64,000 nt of DNA from CAZBSE01 sp964494385 (lineage in GTDB: Bacteria > Actinomycetota > Humimicrobiia > Humimicrobiales > Humimicrobiaceae): the NCBI GenBank assembly GCA_964494385.1, contig CAZBSE010000002.1, positions 31,873 through 95,872 of the forward strand, read 5' to 3'. Shown in pieces: positions 1-9,284 of this stretch. A program made the translations under genes and the position numbers. The notes beneath the pieces are model-generated. The model worked only from the letters and a program-made list of their open reading frames with translations, was not told where the DNA came from and searched no databases. Numbering within the stretch: position 1 is the first letter of the stretch; each line of letters begins with the position of its first letter.

Positions 1-1061
1 TTTATCAATTCTACACCATATTTATTATCGCTGCAGTTCAGCAGAATTTTATAACTCCTCTTCAGCCTTTGCTCCCCCATAGCTTTGTGAATCAAATCGA
101 CATCCAGTGCAAATCCGGTAGCAGGGACATCCAGCCCAAATTTTTTAATAAGTCCGTCATATCTTCCCCCACTGCCCAGAATATCAGTAACTTTAGAGCA
201 GTAAACTTCAAATAAAAGACCAGTATAATAATTAAAATCCCTTATAATACTGAAATCGGTTATCAAGCGGTCGCCAAACCCAAATTTTTCCATAATTTCA
301 TATATTTCTTTCAAGTAACTAAAACTTTTAATCACTTCAGGCTCTTTTATTTTAGAAATTAATCCCGATATTTTTTCAATGTTACCCTCCGGCTGCAACA
401 ATTTTATAAAAATTTCTGTTCCACTCTTATTCTTTCTGCCCAGAAAATTTTCCAGCTCAACAAAATCTTTTAAAGCAATTTTCCTTTTAACAAATTCCTT
501 GTATTTTAAATTAAGATTAAACCAATCGCACAGTCCCTCGATGAATTTTACATGACCAATTCCTATCTTGTAATCCTGTAGATTCATGCCATTTAATATG
601 TTTATCAATATAATAAGAATCTCTATATCTGACATTACTGCATTTTTGGAACCGATAAATTCAATGCCTGCCTGATTATACGCTCTCCTGATGCCTTTCT
701 GTGCATCCGATTGCCTGAAAGAATCCGCAAAATAACAGAACCTTACAGGAAGTTGACTTTTTTTTATCCTCATTCCGGTAAGCCTGGAAATTGGTATGGT
801 CATATCACTTCTGAGGGACACCAGGCTTCCATCAATATCAAAAAAATTAATCAGTCTGTCTTTCCAGTTTTTACCGGCTCCTATTGAAATATTTCCGGTA
901 TATTCAATCACAGGAGTCTTGACTTCGCCATAGCCCCACTTTTTAAATTCCTGACCGATTATATTTTCTATATTATTTCTTTCTTCTGATTCAAATGGAA
1001 AAATATCCCTCAAGCCGTAAGGTAATTTAATCATCTGATTCTTCTTTTTATTGGTAAACAT
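1..1061 (-). CDS. hisZ: ATP phosphoribosyltransferase regulatory subunit HisZ (partial, 3' end beyond window)
   Basis: A reading frame open from an ATG at 1061 to the window edge (353 codons seen) translates to a class II aminoacyl-tRNA-synthetase-like protein. It starts with the GLRDIFPFES block, continues with a motif 2-like VRFCYFADSFRQSDAQKGIR, and near the visible end has GSGGRYDGLIKKFG. HisS has FRxExPQ and a GRxREF context here; the FRQSDAQKG form and the missing anticodon-domain context fit HisZ, the paralogue that activates short HisG in the first step of histidine synthesis. AGGTTGG lies just upstream of the ATG; an alternative ATG is at 1034. hisG would be expected next, outside the window. 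HisS remains a less likely alternative. Confidence 0.85.
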   Translation of the reverse strand, partial: MFTNKKKNQMIKLPYGLRDIFPFESEERNNIENIIGQEFKKWGYGEVKTPVIEYTGNISIGAGKNWKDRLINFFDIDGSLVSLRSDMTIPISRLTGMRIKKSQLPVRFCYFADSFRQSDAQKGIRRAYNQAGIEFIGSKNAVMSDIEILIILINILNGMNLQDYKIGIGHVKFIEGLCDWFNLNLKYKEFVKRKIALKDFVELENFLGRKNKSGTEIFIKLLQPEGNIEKISGLISKIKEPEVIKSFSYLKEIYEIMEKFGFGDRLITDFSIIRDFNYYTGLLFEVYCSKVTDILGSGGRYDGLIKKFGLDVPATGFALDVDLIHKAMGEQRLKRSYKILLNCSDNKYGVELI

Positions 1062-1140
1062 ATCCAACCTGATTAATATTATCTATAAAAAATGTATTCT
1101 ACCACACTACCATATTTTAAAAAAACAGATTTTAATAGTC

Positions 1141-2766
1141 TTATTTTATTTTTTCAAGCCTTTCTTTCTCGCTTATGGGCCTGTAATTTTCATCTACTGT
1201 TAGGTTCTTGCCGTCAATAAACATAGTCCTTATGCTTCCCCTGGCCGCTTTTACTCCGCACAAGTGAGGGGCATCCAGCACTCCTGTTTTTATGGCTCTT
1301 GAAATTATAGCAGGAGATATCAGCGGATCGCTGTATCTGCCGTGCTTGTCTAATTTCTTTATCTTATCAATTATCATCAATGCGTCTGCTATCAGCTGCT
1401 TTTTCCTTTTCTTTACTTTCTCATCCAATTTCATATCCGGACAGCCATATAAATAATTTTCTATAACTTTTCTGGTAATCTTCACACTTTCCATAATATC
1501 TTCAGGCTTTGCTGCATGATCCGCCTCACAATAAGCTACTACATGAACAATATCAGGATCTAACTGCATCTGAAGCATAGTTGAAGAAGCAAGCTGGCCC
1601 TTACTGCTGTCAAAATCTGTCGGATAACTATATAGCCCTGATCTTGTCTGCCTCAGGGTTATAAAACTTTCATCATGAAGAGATTCTACTAGTTCCACCT
1701 TGGCCTCCATTTTCGCCAGATCCATGGTGAATGAGGTCTCCGGAGGTGTATTGAACATATATTGCGCGATATAGACCTTTACACCCATCATCTTGGCGTT
1801 ATGAGCCGCAAGATAAGCAGCAGCTACTGCCACGGAATCGGGAGAATATCTTAAACTCCAGTGGTGGGATTCATTAACTTCTACCGGTATACCTCTCTCA
1901 GCATTCCATTTCATCACTGATTGATTCTCGGCAATCGACTGTTCTAATTTCCTTTCACTCCTGTTATCCAACACATTGTACCAGCAGAGCGGAACTGCGC
2001 ACCATGCATTCTTAATATTATTTAAAAGAACCTCTGACATTTTTATGATATCATTTGTGCCGCTGTAGCATCTGAGGAGAGGATAATTCCCTCTTCTTGA
2101 TGCAGTATACAGACTTTTAAAATCACTTTCACTCCTGAGAGGAACTCCTCCGGCACCATCCTGTCCGGAATCCATCCTTTCGGGATGAAAAAAAAATTCC
2201 TGTGTGTTTTGATCCGGCCCTATAGATATTACATCAAGTAATTCACTGGAGGCAATTTCTTTGATCCCTTCTATGGTTTCTTTTAAATTTGGCCTTCCGA
2301 AATGATGTCTTATTATAGGAAAAGGTTTACTGTATTTAATTCTTCTTATGAGATTTTTAGGAGGAAACGATCCGTATTTCTTAATTTTTTTCCCGCTCAA
2401 ATAATTTTCAATTTCCTCTGCGGTCTCTCTGCCTGTAAATATGACCTTAAAAATTCCCAGCTTTGCGGCAACTTCAGCTACCGGTCCGGTGCACCCCAGA
2501 ATAAATTCTATTTTCTGTCCGGAAAGCTTTTTTATTTTTTCTTTTAATTCTTTAAATACCGGAATTGCGCTCTCCGGGGAGAGCCGGTAACTTATGGCTA
2601 CTATATGCGGCTTAAATTTTTTTATCTCTTCACTTAACCTGTCAATACAAACGGCAGAGCCTAAAAACCTGGTACTGTAACCCTTTTTTTGAGCCAGATT
2701 TAAAAAATTTAATATACCCGCAATATGGACACAGCTCCCCACGCAGACACCTAAAATTTTCTTCAT
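1141..2766 (-). CDS. Cobalamin-binding-domain enzyme, GlmE/mutase-like, substrate unknown
   Basis: This 541-aa protein has two parts. Residues 1-110 look like a Rossmann-type cobalamin-binding domain: GSCVHIAG (residues 10-17) aligns with the GxDxHxxG lower-ligand loop, keeping His14 but with Cys in place of Asp. ISYRLS near residue 60 sits where the SxL motif is expected, and GCTGP near 93 resembles the GG motif. Residues 150-480 look like an alpha/beta barrel with strongly patterned blocks such as ESHHWSLR and RQTRSGLYSYP. The overall shape recalls B12-dependent mutases such as glutamate mutase E, but I do not recognise a characterised member. It starts 4 bp after the opine-dehydrogenase-like gene, whose last codons supply AGGTG as ribosome site, so the two are co-translated. 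Function in a shared pathway is inference. Confidence 0.7.
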   Translation of the reverse strand: MKKILGVCVGSCVHIAGILNFLNLAQKKGYSTRFLGSAVCIDRLSEEIKKFKPHIVAISYRLSPESAIPVFKELKEKIKKLSGQKIEFILGCTGPVAEVAAKLGIFKVIFTGRETAEEIENYLSGKKIKKYGSFPPKNLIRRIKYSKPFPIIRHHFGRPNLKETIEGIKEIASSELLDVISIGPDQNTQEFFFHPERMDSGQDGAGGVPLRSESDFKSLYTASRRGNYPLLRCYSGTNDIIKMSEVLLNNIKNAWCAVPLCWYNVLDNRSERKLEQSIAENQSVMKWNAERGIPVEVNESHHWSLRYSPDSVAVAAAYLAAHNAKMMGVKVYIAQYMFNTPPETSFTMDLAKMEAKVELVESLHDESFITLRQTRSGLYSYPTDFDSSKGQLASSTMLQMQLDPDIVHVVAYCEADHAAKPEDIMESVKITRKVIENYLYGCPDMKLDEKVKKRKKQLIADALMIIDKIKKLDKHGRYSDPLISPAIISRAIKTGVLDAPHLCGVKAARGSIRTMFIDGKNLTVDENYRPISEKERLEKIK

Positions 2767-2770
2767 AAAT

Positions 2771-3871
2771 TTACACCTGTTTTTTCCCTTTAATCAGTAT
2801 ATTTCTTATCTGATTCAGATTTAATCCGTCCAGCCCCAGCCTTGAAAGATTTCTTCCAATCTTCCTGAAATCTTTATTAAATATGGAATCTGCGATGTTA
2901 ATAAGTGAATTAATTACTGTTGTCTCTACTCCAAGCGCTTTTCCAAATTCAGAAATAGGCACCAGGCTCATAGGAACATCCTCGGTTATATATCTAATAT
3001 TTATAGTCCTGGGGGCCATTATCCCCACATACCCGGGGTTGCTGTGTATGGCATCAAACAGGTTGTCTTCCACTACATTATATGCCATGGATAACCACTC
3101 AATAGCGGAATAAATTTTGGCACATCTTAACTTTCTGGCAACCATTACTCTTTCCCTATCTACGGAATCCAAAATTTTTGCTACGGATTGAGTAACTCCT
3201 TCTATGTAAAACTGGAAATTTCCCAATGTTGATTCAATCCTGCTTAGATTAAGTATTGTAATTGAAGGATGAAATACCGCGCCCATATTATTAAAGCTGG
3301 TTTCAATAACACTTACTGCCGGAATAAATTCATGAAATGCCTTGTTTAATTTTCTTACTACCATTTCAGTTTTTCCGGAAGGTATGGCAGCAATAGGTAT
3401 GGCCTGTTTTATTCTAAAAATTTTCGCTGTAGCCGGACCCATGCCTCTGCTTGCATATATAAATGTCTGGGCCTCTGCTATAGTAATATTTTTTTGATTA
3501 CCTTCATTTCTTATAGCATTTAAAAATTCCAGTGCTCCGCAGGTTCTTCCCGGATTTAAGACTACAATCTGATTTTCATTTAAGAATGGGGCACACCTCT
3601 GAGCAATAGAAATATGGCCATTTGCCGGTATAACAACCATTATTACATCTACGCCATTAATGGCTTTCTCTATATCATTAGTTATTAAATTTAATTTACC
3701 GAAACCTTTTACTTCGCCTTCAAGTTCTATTCCTTTTAGCTTCTTTATAGGCTGGATCCTCGAAAGTGTCCTGTTATATAGGTTAACCGTAAAACCCTTT
3801 ATTGCCAGATGGGCCGCTATGGCCTTGCCTCCATGTCCTGCTCCTATAACTGCAAACTTCAAATCATGCAT
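2771..3871 (-). CDS. NAD/NADP octopine/nopaline dehydrogenase family protein
   Basis: The N-terminus FAVIGAGHGGKAIAAHLA is a dinucleotide-binding Rossmann loop (GxGxxG class). It is followed by a glycerol-3-phosphate-dehydrogenase-like NAD domain (VVIPANGH, VLNPGRTCG) and a C-terminal helical domain with NMGAVFHPS and NPGYVGI blocks typical of opine dehydrogenases. These enzymes reduce the Schiff base of an amino acid and a 2-keto acid, or the reverse. I prefer the ATG at 3871 because GGGAG lies 5 nt upstream; the frame is open to an ATG at 3892. It follows dnaE by about 30 bp and precedes the cobalamin protein by 4 bp. The real substrate is unknown. Confidence 0.8.
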   Translation of the reverse strand: MHDLKFAVIGAGHGGKAIAAHLAIKGFTVNLYNRTLSRIQPIKKLKGIELEGEVKGFGKLNLITNDIEKAINGVDVIMVVIPANGHISIAQRCAPFLNENQIVVLNPGRTCGALEFLNAIRNEGNQKNITIAEAQTFIYASRGMGPATAKIFRIKQAIPIAAIPSGKTEMVVRKLNKAFHEFIPAVSVIETSFNNMGAVFHPSITILNLSRIESTLGNFQFYIEGVTQSVAKILDSVDRERVMVARKLRCAKIYSAIEWLSMAYNVVEDNLFDAIHSNPGYVGIMAPRTINIRYITEDVPMSLVPISEFGKALGVETTVINSLINIADSIFNKDFRKIGRNLSRLGLDGLNLNQIRNILIKGKKQV

Positions 3872-3899
3872 GGAATCTCCCTTCAGTATCATTATGTAT

Positions 3900-6800
3900 C
3901 TATATTTTGTCCCAGCTAATTTTATCCTGAAATACTTTCTTCAGATCCTGCTCAAGAGGTAAGCTCAAATTTATCCTAAAGCTGGATGGAAGCTTATAAA
4001 CTCTCTTAATATCATTGCCGTTTACACCTGTAATCTTAAATTCTATTTCATTATAACCAGGATATTTTTTTAATATATTATAAAATCTATTAATAAAATC
4101 TTCATCCAAATCTTCCTTTTTTACCGTGAAAATTACTTTACTTTCCCTGTCCCCTATAAGTTCACTCTGTTCTTTGTTTGCTTTATTGTTCTTTTCCAGT
4201 TTCTCTATTTCACTGGCAAGAATTTTTATCTGATCCTCTTTTTTATCCAGTTTACCTTTAATTTTTACAATACTGTCTTCAGCAATAATTCCTCTGTATT
4301 TTTCCATAACCGAAGGAAATACTACTACTTCGACACTGTCGCTGATATCTTCCACATCCATAAAGCACATTTGCTGATCCCTTTTGGTAAATATAGTTTT
4401 TACCTTGGTTATAATCCCCCCAACAGCAATAATACTCTTATCTTCTACACTGCTCAGGCTTTCCACCGGAGTTAATCTGGAAAATGTATCCTTGTACTCG
4501 AATAAAGGGTGCCCCGATATATATAATCCCAGAGTTTCTTTCTCGTAATTCAGCAGTTCCTTTTTTGAAAATTCATTAAATTGTTTTTCAGTATAATGAA
4601 CCCCGTTCAGCAGTATTTTCTCACTCTCATCACTACTGGTATCAAACAGTGAAAATTGGCCTATATCCCTGTCTCTTCTTATTTTAAGTACTTCCTCTAT
4701 GATTTTATCAAAATTTTCTAAAAGATATTTACGGCTCTGTCCGGTAGAATCAAATGTTCCGCTCTTTATCAGACCCTCTATTGTCTTTTTATTCAGTACA
4801 CTGCTGTTAACTCTATGGCAGAAATCTATAAAATTTTTAAATTTACCGCCGTTTTTTCTTTCTTCTTCGATACATTCTATAACATTGGTCCCTATATTTT
4901 TTATAGCCGAAAGACCAAATCTTATTGAATTCTCCACTACGGTAAAATCGGAATAACTTCCGTTAATATCAGGCGGCAGTACGGTTATTCCCATCCTTCT
5001 GGTTTCGTTAACATATTGGGCCACCTTTTCCTGACTGCCCATTCTGATGCTGAGCAGTGCGGCCATAAATTCCATAGGAAAATTTGCCTTAAGATACGCA
5101 GTCTGGTATGAAATCATGGCATAAGCAGTGCTGTGGGATTTATTAAATCCATACTCTGCGAAATGGTTTACAAGCTCAAATACTTTTACAGCAATCTTTT
5201 CATCTATTCCCCTTTTTTTGGCACCCTCCAGAAACTTGCTTTTTTGTCTTGAAAGCAAACTTCTTTTTTTCTTGCTGATTGCCCCTCTCAAAATATCGGC
5301 TTCTGACATGCTGAAGCCTGCAAGTTCCGATGCTATGCCCATAACCTGCTCCTGATACAGTATGATCCCATAGGTACTTTTAAGAATCTTTTCAAGGGAA
5401 GGATGTAAGTAATTTATATTTTTTCTTTTATTTTTATTCTCTACAAAATCACTTACCATTCCACTTTGAAGTGGCCCTGGTCTGTATAGGGCCAGAAGAG
5501 CTACTAGGTCTTCAAATTTAGTTGGCTTTAAATTTATAACCAATTCCCTCATGCCCGAACTCTCAAGCTGAAATACACCCAGACATTCGCCATCACCTAA
5601 TATATCAAATGTTTTCTTATCATCCAGATTTATATTGTTAATATCTATATCTATATGTTTTGTTTTTTTTATCAAAAATAAGGTTTTATCTATCAACGAC
5701 AGTGTTTTTAATCCCAGAAAATCCATCTTAAGTAATCCTATTTTCTGGATATCCTCCATTTTATATTGAGTTACAATTTCGCCTTCATTCTCTTTCTGTA
5801 TGGGAGTATAGTTATAAAGATCCTCCGATGAGATTACCACTCCTGCGGCGTGGATTGAATCCTGCCTGGTTATTCCTTCCAAAGAAATAGCAGTATCGAT
5901 AACTTCCTTTATTTTCTTATCGTTTTCATAAACTTCTTTTAAATCAGGTACTATTTCCAATGAATTTCCAATGGTTACATTCAGTTCCATAGGGATCATT
6001 TTTGCTATCCTGTCCACATCTGCATAAGGCATTTCCATTACCCTGCCCGCATCTCTTATAGCCTGCCTGGCCGCCATGGTCCCAAAAGTAATTAACTGGG
6101 CAACTCTCTTTTCCCCGTATTTATCGGTTACGTATCTAATAACTTCATCTCTTTTTTCATAACAAAAATCTATATCAATATCAGGCATGCTTTTTCGTTC
6201 TTCATTTAGAAATCTTTCAAACAAAAGGCCGTATTTTAACGGTTCAATATCCGTTATCCCCAGCAAGTATGATACTATGCTGCCCGCTGCTGAACCTCTT
6301 CCGGGACCTACCCTTATATTGCTGTTCTTGGCAAATTTAACAAAATCCCAGACAATCAGAAAATATTCCGAAAATCCCATTTTTTCTATGACTTTCAATT
6401 CTTTTTTTATTCTGTTCTTTATCTCATCTGTTACCTGCGGGTATCTTTCTTTCATCCCTTTATCGCACAGCTCTTTTAGATACCCGTCTGTAGTATAATT
6501 TTCAGGTACCTTAAAGGACGGTATCAGGTTCATACCAAACTTCAAATTTACGTTACACCTGTCGGCAACTGCCATTGTGTTTTCAACGGCACCGGGAAAT
6601 CCCTTAAAAATCTCCTTCATCTGATCGTAACTCTTGAAATAATATTCATCGTTAGGAAACCTCATGCGGTCGGCTTCATTTATGGTAGAACCTGTTTGAA
6701 TGCAGAGAAGAACATCATGGGCTTTGCTATCTTCTTTGTTTAAGTAATGCACATCGTTGGTAGCTACCAGCGGAACATCAAATTCAGAAGATAATTCCGA

Positions 6801-7400
6801 TAAGACTTTGTTCACCTTTTTCTGTTCCGGTAGTCCCGAATCCTGCAGCTCAAGAAAAAAATTACTTTTTCCAAAAATATCAAGGTACTCACTTAGAGCT
6901 TTTTTTGCCCCTTCTATATTATTGGAAATAATGTATTTGGGGATCTCTCCGCCAATACATCCGCTTAAGGCAATTATGCCTTCTTTGAATCTTTTAAGCA
7001 GCTCTTTGTCCACTCTGGGCTTATAATAAAATCCTTCCAGGAACCCCAGGCTCACCAGCCTCATTAAATTTTGATAACCCTGATTATTTTCGGCCAGCAG
7101 TACAAGGTGATAAAAAGCCTCTTCATTCTTTTCCCTTCCCAGCTGCTTGTCCCATCTGCTGTGCGGGGCCATATATACTTCACAGCCGATTATGGGTTTT
7201 ATTCCTGCTTTTCTGGCCTGATTATAAAATTCAATAATACCATACATAACTCCGTGGTCCGTCAGCGCCAGCGCAGGCATGCCGTAGCTGCAGGCTTTTT
7301 CCACTAATTTATTTATCCTTGAGGCACCATCTAACAAAGAATATTCACTGTGGACATGCAAATGGACAAAGTTGTCATTTTTCATCCTAATAGAATCCAA
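3900..7400 (-). CDS. dnaE: DNA polymerase III subunit alpha (DnaE type)
   Basis: 1166 residues, normal for DnaE. The N-terminal PHP domain begins VHLHVHSEYSLLDG and keeps TDHGVMYG, GCEVYM and NDVHYL blocks, so metal-binding residues look intact. The polymerase active site has PDIDIDFCYEKR near residue 410. The fingers and HhH region follow, then an OB fold (IAVGGIITKVKTIFTKRD) near residue 1000 and a short C-terminal domain. It is the replicative polymerase catalytic subunit. The start is either TTG at 7400, preceded by AAAAGGATAG, or ATG at 7385, where AGG directly abuts the codon. No PolC is seen here. The next gene downstream begins almost immediately, so it may be co-transcribed. Confidence 0.97.
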   Translation of the reverse strand: MDSIRMKNDNFVHLHVHSEYSLLDGASRINKLVEKACSYGMPALALTDHGVMYGIIEFYNQARKAGIKPIIGCEVYMAPHSRWDKQLGREKNEEAFYHLVLLAENNQGYQNLMRLVSLGFLEGFYYKPRVDKELLKRFKEGIIALSGCIGGEIPKYIISNNIEGAKKALSEYLDIFGKSNFFLELQDSGLPEQKKVNKVLSELSSEFDVPLVATNDVHYLNKEDSKAHDVLLCIQTGSTINEADRMRFPNDEYYFKSYDQMKEIFKGFPGAVENTMAVADRCNVNLKFGMNLIPSFKVPENYTTDGYLKELCDKGMKERYPQVTDEIKNRIKKELKVIEKMGFSEYFLIVWDFVKFAKNSNIRVGPGRGSAAGSIVSYLLGITDIEPLKYGLLFERFLNEERKSMPDIDIDFCYEKRDEVIRYVTDKYGEKRVAQLITFGTMAARQAIRDAGRVMEMPYADVDRIAKMIPMELNVTIGNSLEIVPDLKEVYENDKKIKEVIDTAISLEGITRQDSIHAAGVVISSEDLYNYTPIQKENEGEIVTQYKMEDIQKIGLLKMDFLGLKTLSLIDKTLFLIKKTKHIDIDINNINLDDKKTFDILGDGECLGVFQLESSGMRELVINLKPTKFEDLVALLALYRPGPLQSGMVSDFVENKNKRKNINYLHPSLEKILKSTYGIILYQEQVMGIASELAGFSMSEADILRGAISKKKRSLLSRQKSKFLEGAKKRGIDEKIAVKVFELVNHFAEYGFNKSHSTAYAMISYQTAYLKANFPMEFMAALLSIRMGSQEKVAQYVNETRRMGITVLPPDINGSYSDFTVVENSIRFGLSAIKNIGTNVIECIEEERKNGGKFKNFIDFCHRVNSSVLNKKTIEGLIKSGTFDSTGQSRKYLLENFDKIIEEVLKIRRDRDIGQFSLFDTSSDESEKILLNGVHYTEKQFNEFSKKELLNYEKETLGLYISGHPLFEYKDTFSRLTPVESLSSVEDKSIIAVGGIITKVKTIFTKRDQQMCFMDVEDISDSVEVVVFPSVMEKYRGIIAEDSIVKIKGKLDKKEDQIKILASEIEKLEKNNKANKEQSELIGDRESKVIFTVKKEDLDEDFINRFYNILKKYPGYNEIEFKITGVNGNDIKRVYKLPSSFRINLSLPLEQDLKKVFQDKISWDKI

Positions 7401-7444
7401 CTATCCTTTTTATCAAGATTTTTCAGGCTGAATATTTAACCGGC

Positions 7445-9127
7445 TTAAAATACTACCCTATACAGTTCTTCAATAGAAGTTACCCCTTCCGCAACTTTTT
7501 TGGCTCCGCTTTCAAGCAGGGTTTTCATTCCTTCTTTTCTGGCAACGGTATTGATATCATCGGTACTTTTTCTTTCCAGAAGCATCTCTCTAATTTTTTG
7601 TGATACCACCATCACAGAAAAAATGCCGGTCCTTCCTAAGTAACCGGTATTATTACATCTTTTACATCCGACACTCTTGTAAATTTTTTTCCCCTTCAGT
7701 ATGGGTCTTATCTCTTCGCTTATAGATTTTTCCGGTATATCAATTTCTTCCTTACAGTTTTCGCATAATATCCTTACCAGCCTCTGTGCAACTATACCTT
7801 TGACCGCAGATGAAATCATGTATGATTCAACCCCCATCTCAAGAAGCCTGGTCAGGCTGGACGGGGCATCATTGGTATGCAGAGTTGTCAGGACCAGATG
7901 TCCTGTAATAGCCGCTTCTGTGGCTATTCTTGCAGTCTCCAGATCTCTAATCTCTCCTATTAGAATAATATCAGGATCGCTTCTCAGTATGGCCCTTAAG
8001 CCCCTGGAGAAGGTCATATCTATTTTGGTATTCACCTGAACCTGCATTATCTGAGGGAATCTGTATTCAACAGGATCTTCCACGGTAAAAATCTTTTTTT
8101 CAACATCTGCTATCTGGTTAAGACTGGCATAAAGGGTAGTTGTCTTTCCCGAACCGGTGGGCCCGGTAATAATAATAGCTCCATGAGGTATGGATATCAT
8201 TTTTATATATTCCGGAATATTTTCTTTGGGCATTCCTGAATTCTCAAGGTTAAACACTGATTCATCCCTGTTCAATATCCTGATGGTTATATTTTCTCCA
8301 AAAACCGTTGGTATAGAAGCAAGCCTCAGATCAATTATTCTGTTGCTGGAACTTATCGAGCTTCTGCCGTCCTGCGGCAATCTATTTTCAGTTATATCCA
8401 TACCGCCCATTATTTTATATCTTGAAATTAAAAGTCTCTGTACCGTTTTGGGTACATCTTTTATCTTCTGCAGTACGCCGTCAATTCTAAATCTTATGGT
8501 ACAATTTTTCTCCTGGGGTTCTACATGCACATCACTGGCCCTTAATAATATCGCCTTCAGTATAATTTGATTTGCCAGTCTTACCAGCGGGTTCTTCTCT
8601 ACTAGCTCTTCTTCAAACTTCTCTCCTATGGTTAAATCTTCATCTTTTATTATTTCCTGAACCTCTTTCAAACTGTATTCGTCTGAAGTAAAGATTTTTA
8701 TTGTGTTCTCTATGCTCTTCAAGGTGCTTAGATAGGGCTTTACATTATAGCCGGTCAGCAGTCTTATTTCATCAATGGCATTTATATCTCTGGGATCGGT
8801 CATTGCAACATGCAGGGTATTATCAACCAGTTTAAAAGGAAATACTTTTCTCTTGGAGGCGAAATCCTTGGATATAAGATTAGGAATGGAAGGATCAATG
8901 CTATCCTGTATTTTATTTAAATCCACATTTTCAAAACCCCTCTGGAAGGAAATAAGTTCCAGCAGGGTCTCATCAGAAATATAACCTTTCTTTATTAAGA
9001 TTTCGCCTAATTTTTCACCTGTATTTTTTTGGATATTCAGCGCTTCTTCCAGCTGCTCTTTGGTTATAATATTCCTGCTTAAGAGTATTTGACCTATTTT
9101 TTCCTTTTTATAATCTACATTAACCAT
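7445..9127 (-). CDS. Type II secretion / type IV pilus assembly ATPase (GspE/PilB family)
   Basis: 560 residues. The N-terminal 60-70 residues (KIGQILLSRNIITKEQLEEA) form an MshEN/GspE-II domain of the kind that can bind cyclic di-GMP. The ATPase half has Walker A GPTGSGKTTTLYA, an aspartate box around FTVEDPVEYR, a Walker B DIILIGEIRD and a histidine box TGHLVLTTLHTND. A four-cysteine zinc site (CENC and, about 40 residues on, CKRC) is typical of extension ATPases, not PilT. The inner-membrane partner PilC and the pilins are not in the window. An HD-GYP gene occurs near 44 kb, so cyclic di-GMP control is plausible but unproven. Confidence 0.93.
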   Translation of the reverse strand: MVNVDYKKEKIGQILLSRNIITKEQLEEALNIQKNTGEKLGEILIKKGYISDETLLELISFQRGFENVDLNKIQDSIDPSIPNLISKDFASKRKVFPFKLVDNTLHVAMTDPRDINAIDEIRLLTGYNVKPYLSTLKSIENTIKIFTSDEYSLKEVQEIIKDEDLTIGEKFEEELVEKNPLVRLANQIILKAILLRASDVHVEPQEKNCTIRFRIDGVLQKIKDVPKTVQRLLISRYKIMGGMDITENRLPQDGRSSISSSNRIIDLRLASIPTVFGENITIRILNRDESVFNLENSGMPKENIPEYIKMISIPHGAIIITGPTGSGKTTTLYASLNQIADVEKKIFTVEDPVEYRFPQIMQVQVNTKIDMTFSRGLRAILRSDPDIILIGEIRDLETARIATEAAITGHLVLTTLHTNDAPSSLTRLLEMGVESYMISSAVKGIVAQRLVRILCENCKEEIDIPEKSISEEIRPILKGKKIYKSVGCKRCNNTGYLGRTGIFSVMVVSQKIREMLLERKSTDDINTVARKEGMKTLLESGAKKVAEGVTSIEELYRVVF

Positions 9128-9284
9128 AACTTGTCCTAAAATTTATTATTATTTATCAGTCACTGTAATTATAATATATCTTAGCAAATATTACACATAG
9201 CTATTTAAAACATTAAAATATTTTTTAATAAAACTTTCAAAAGATATATTTACTTACAGCACGATATTATTCTGATTGCTTAAT

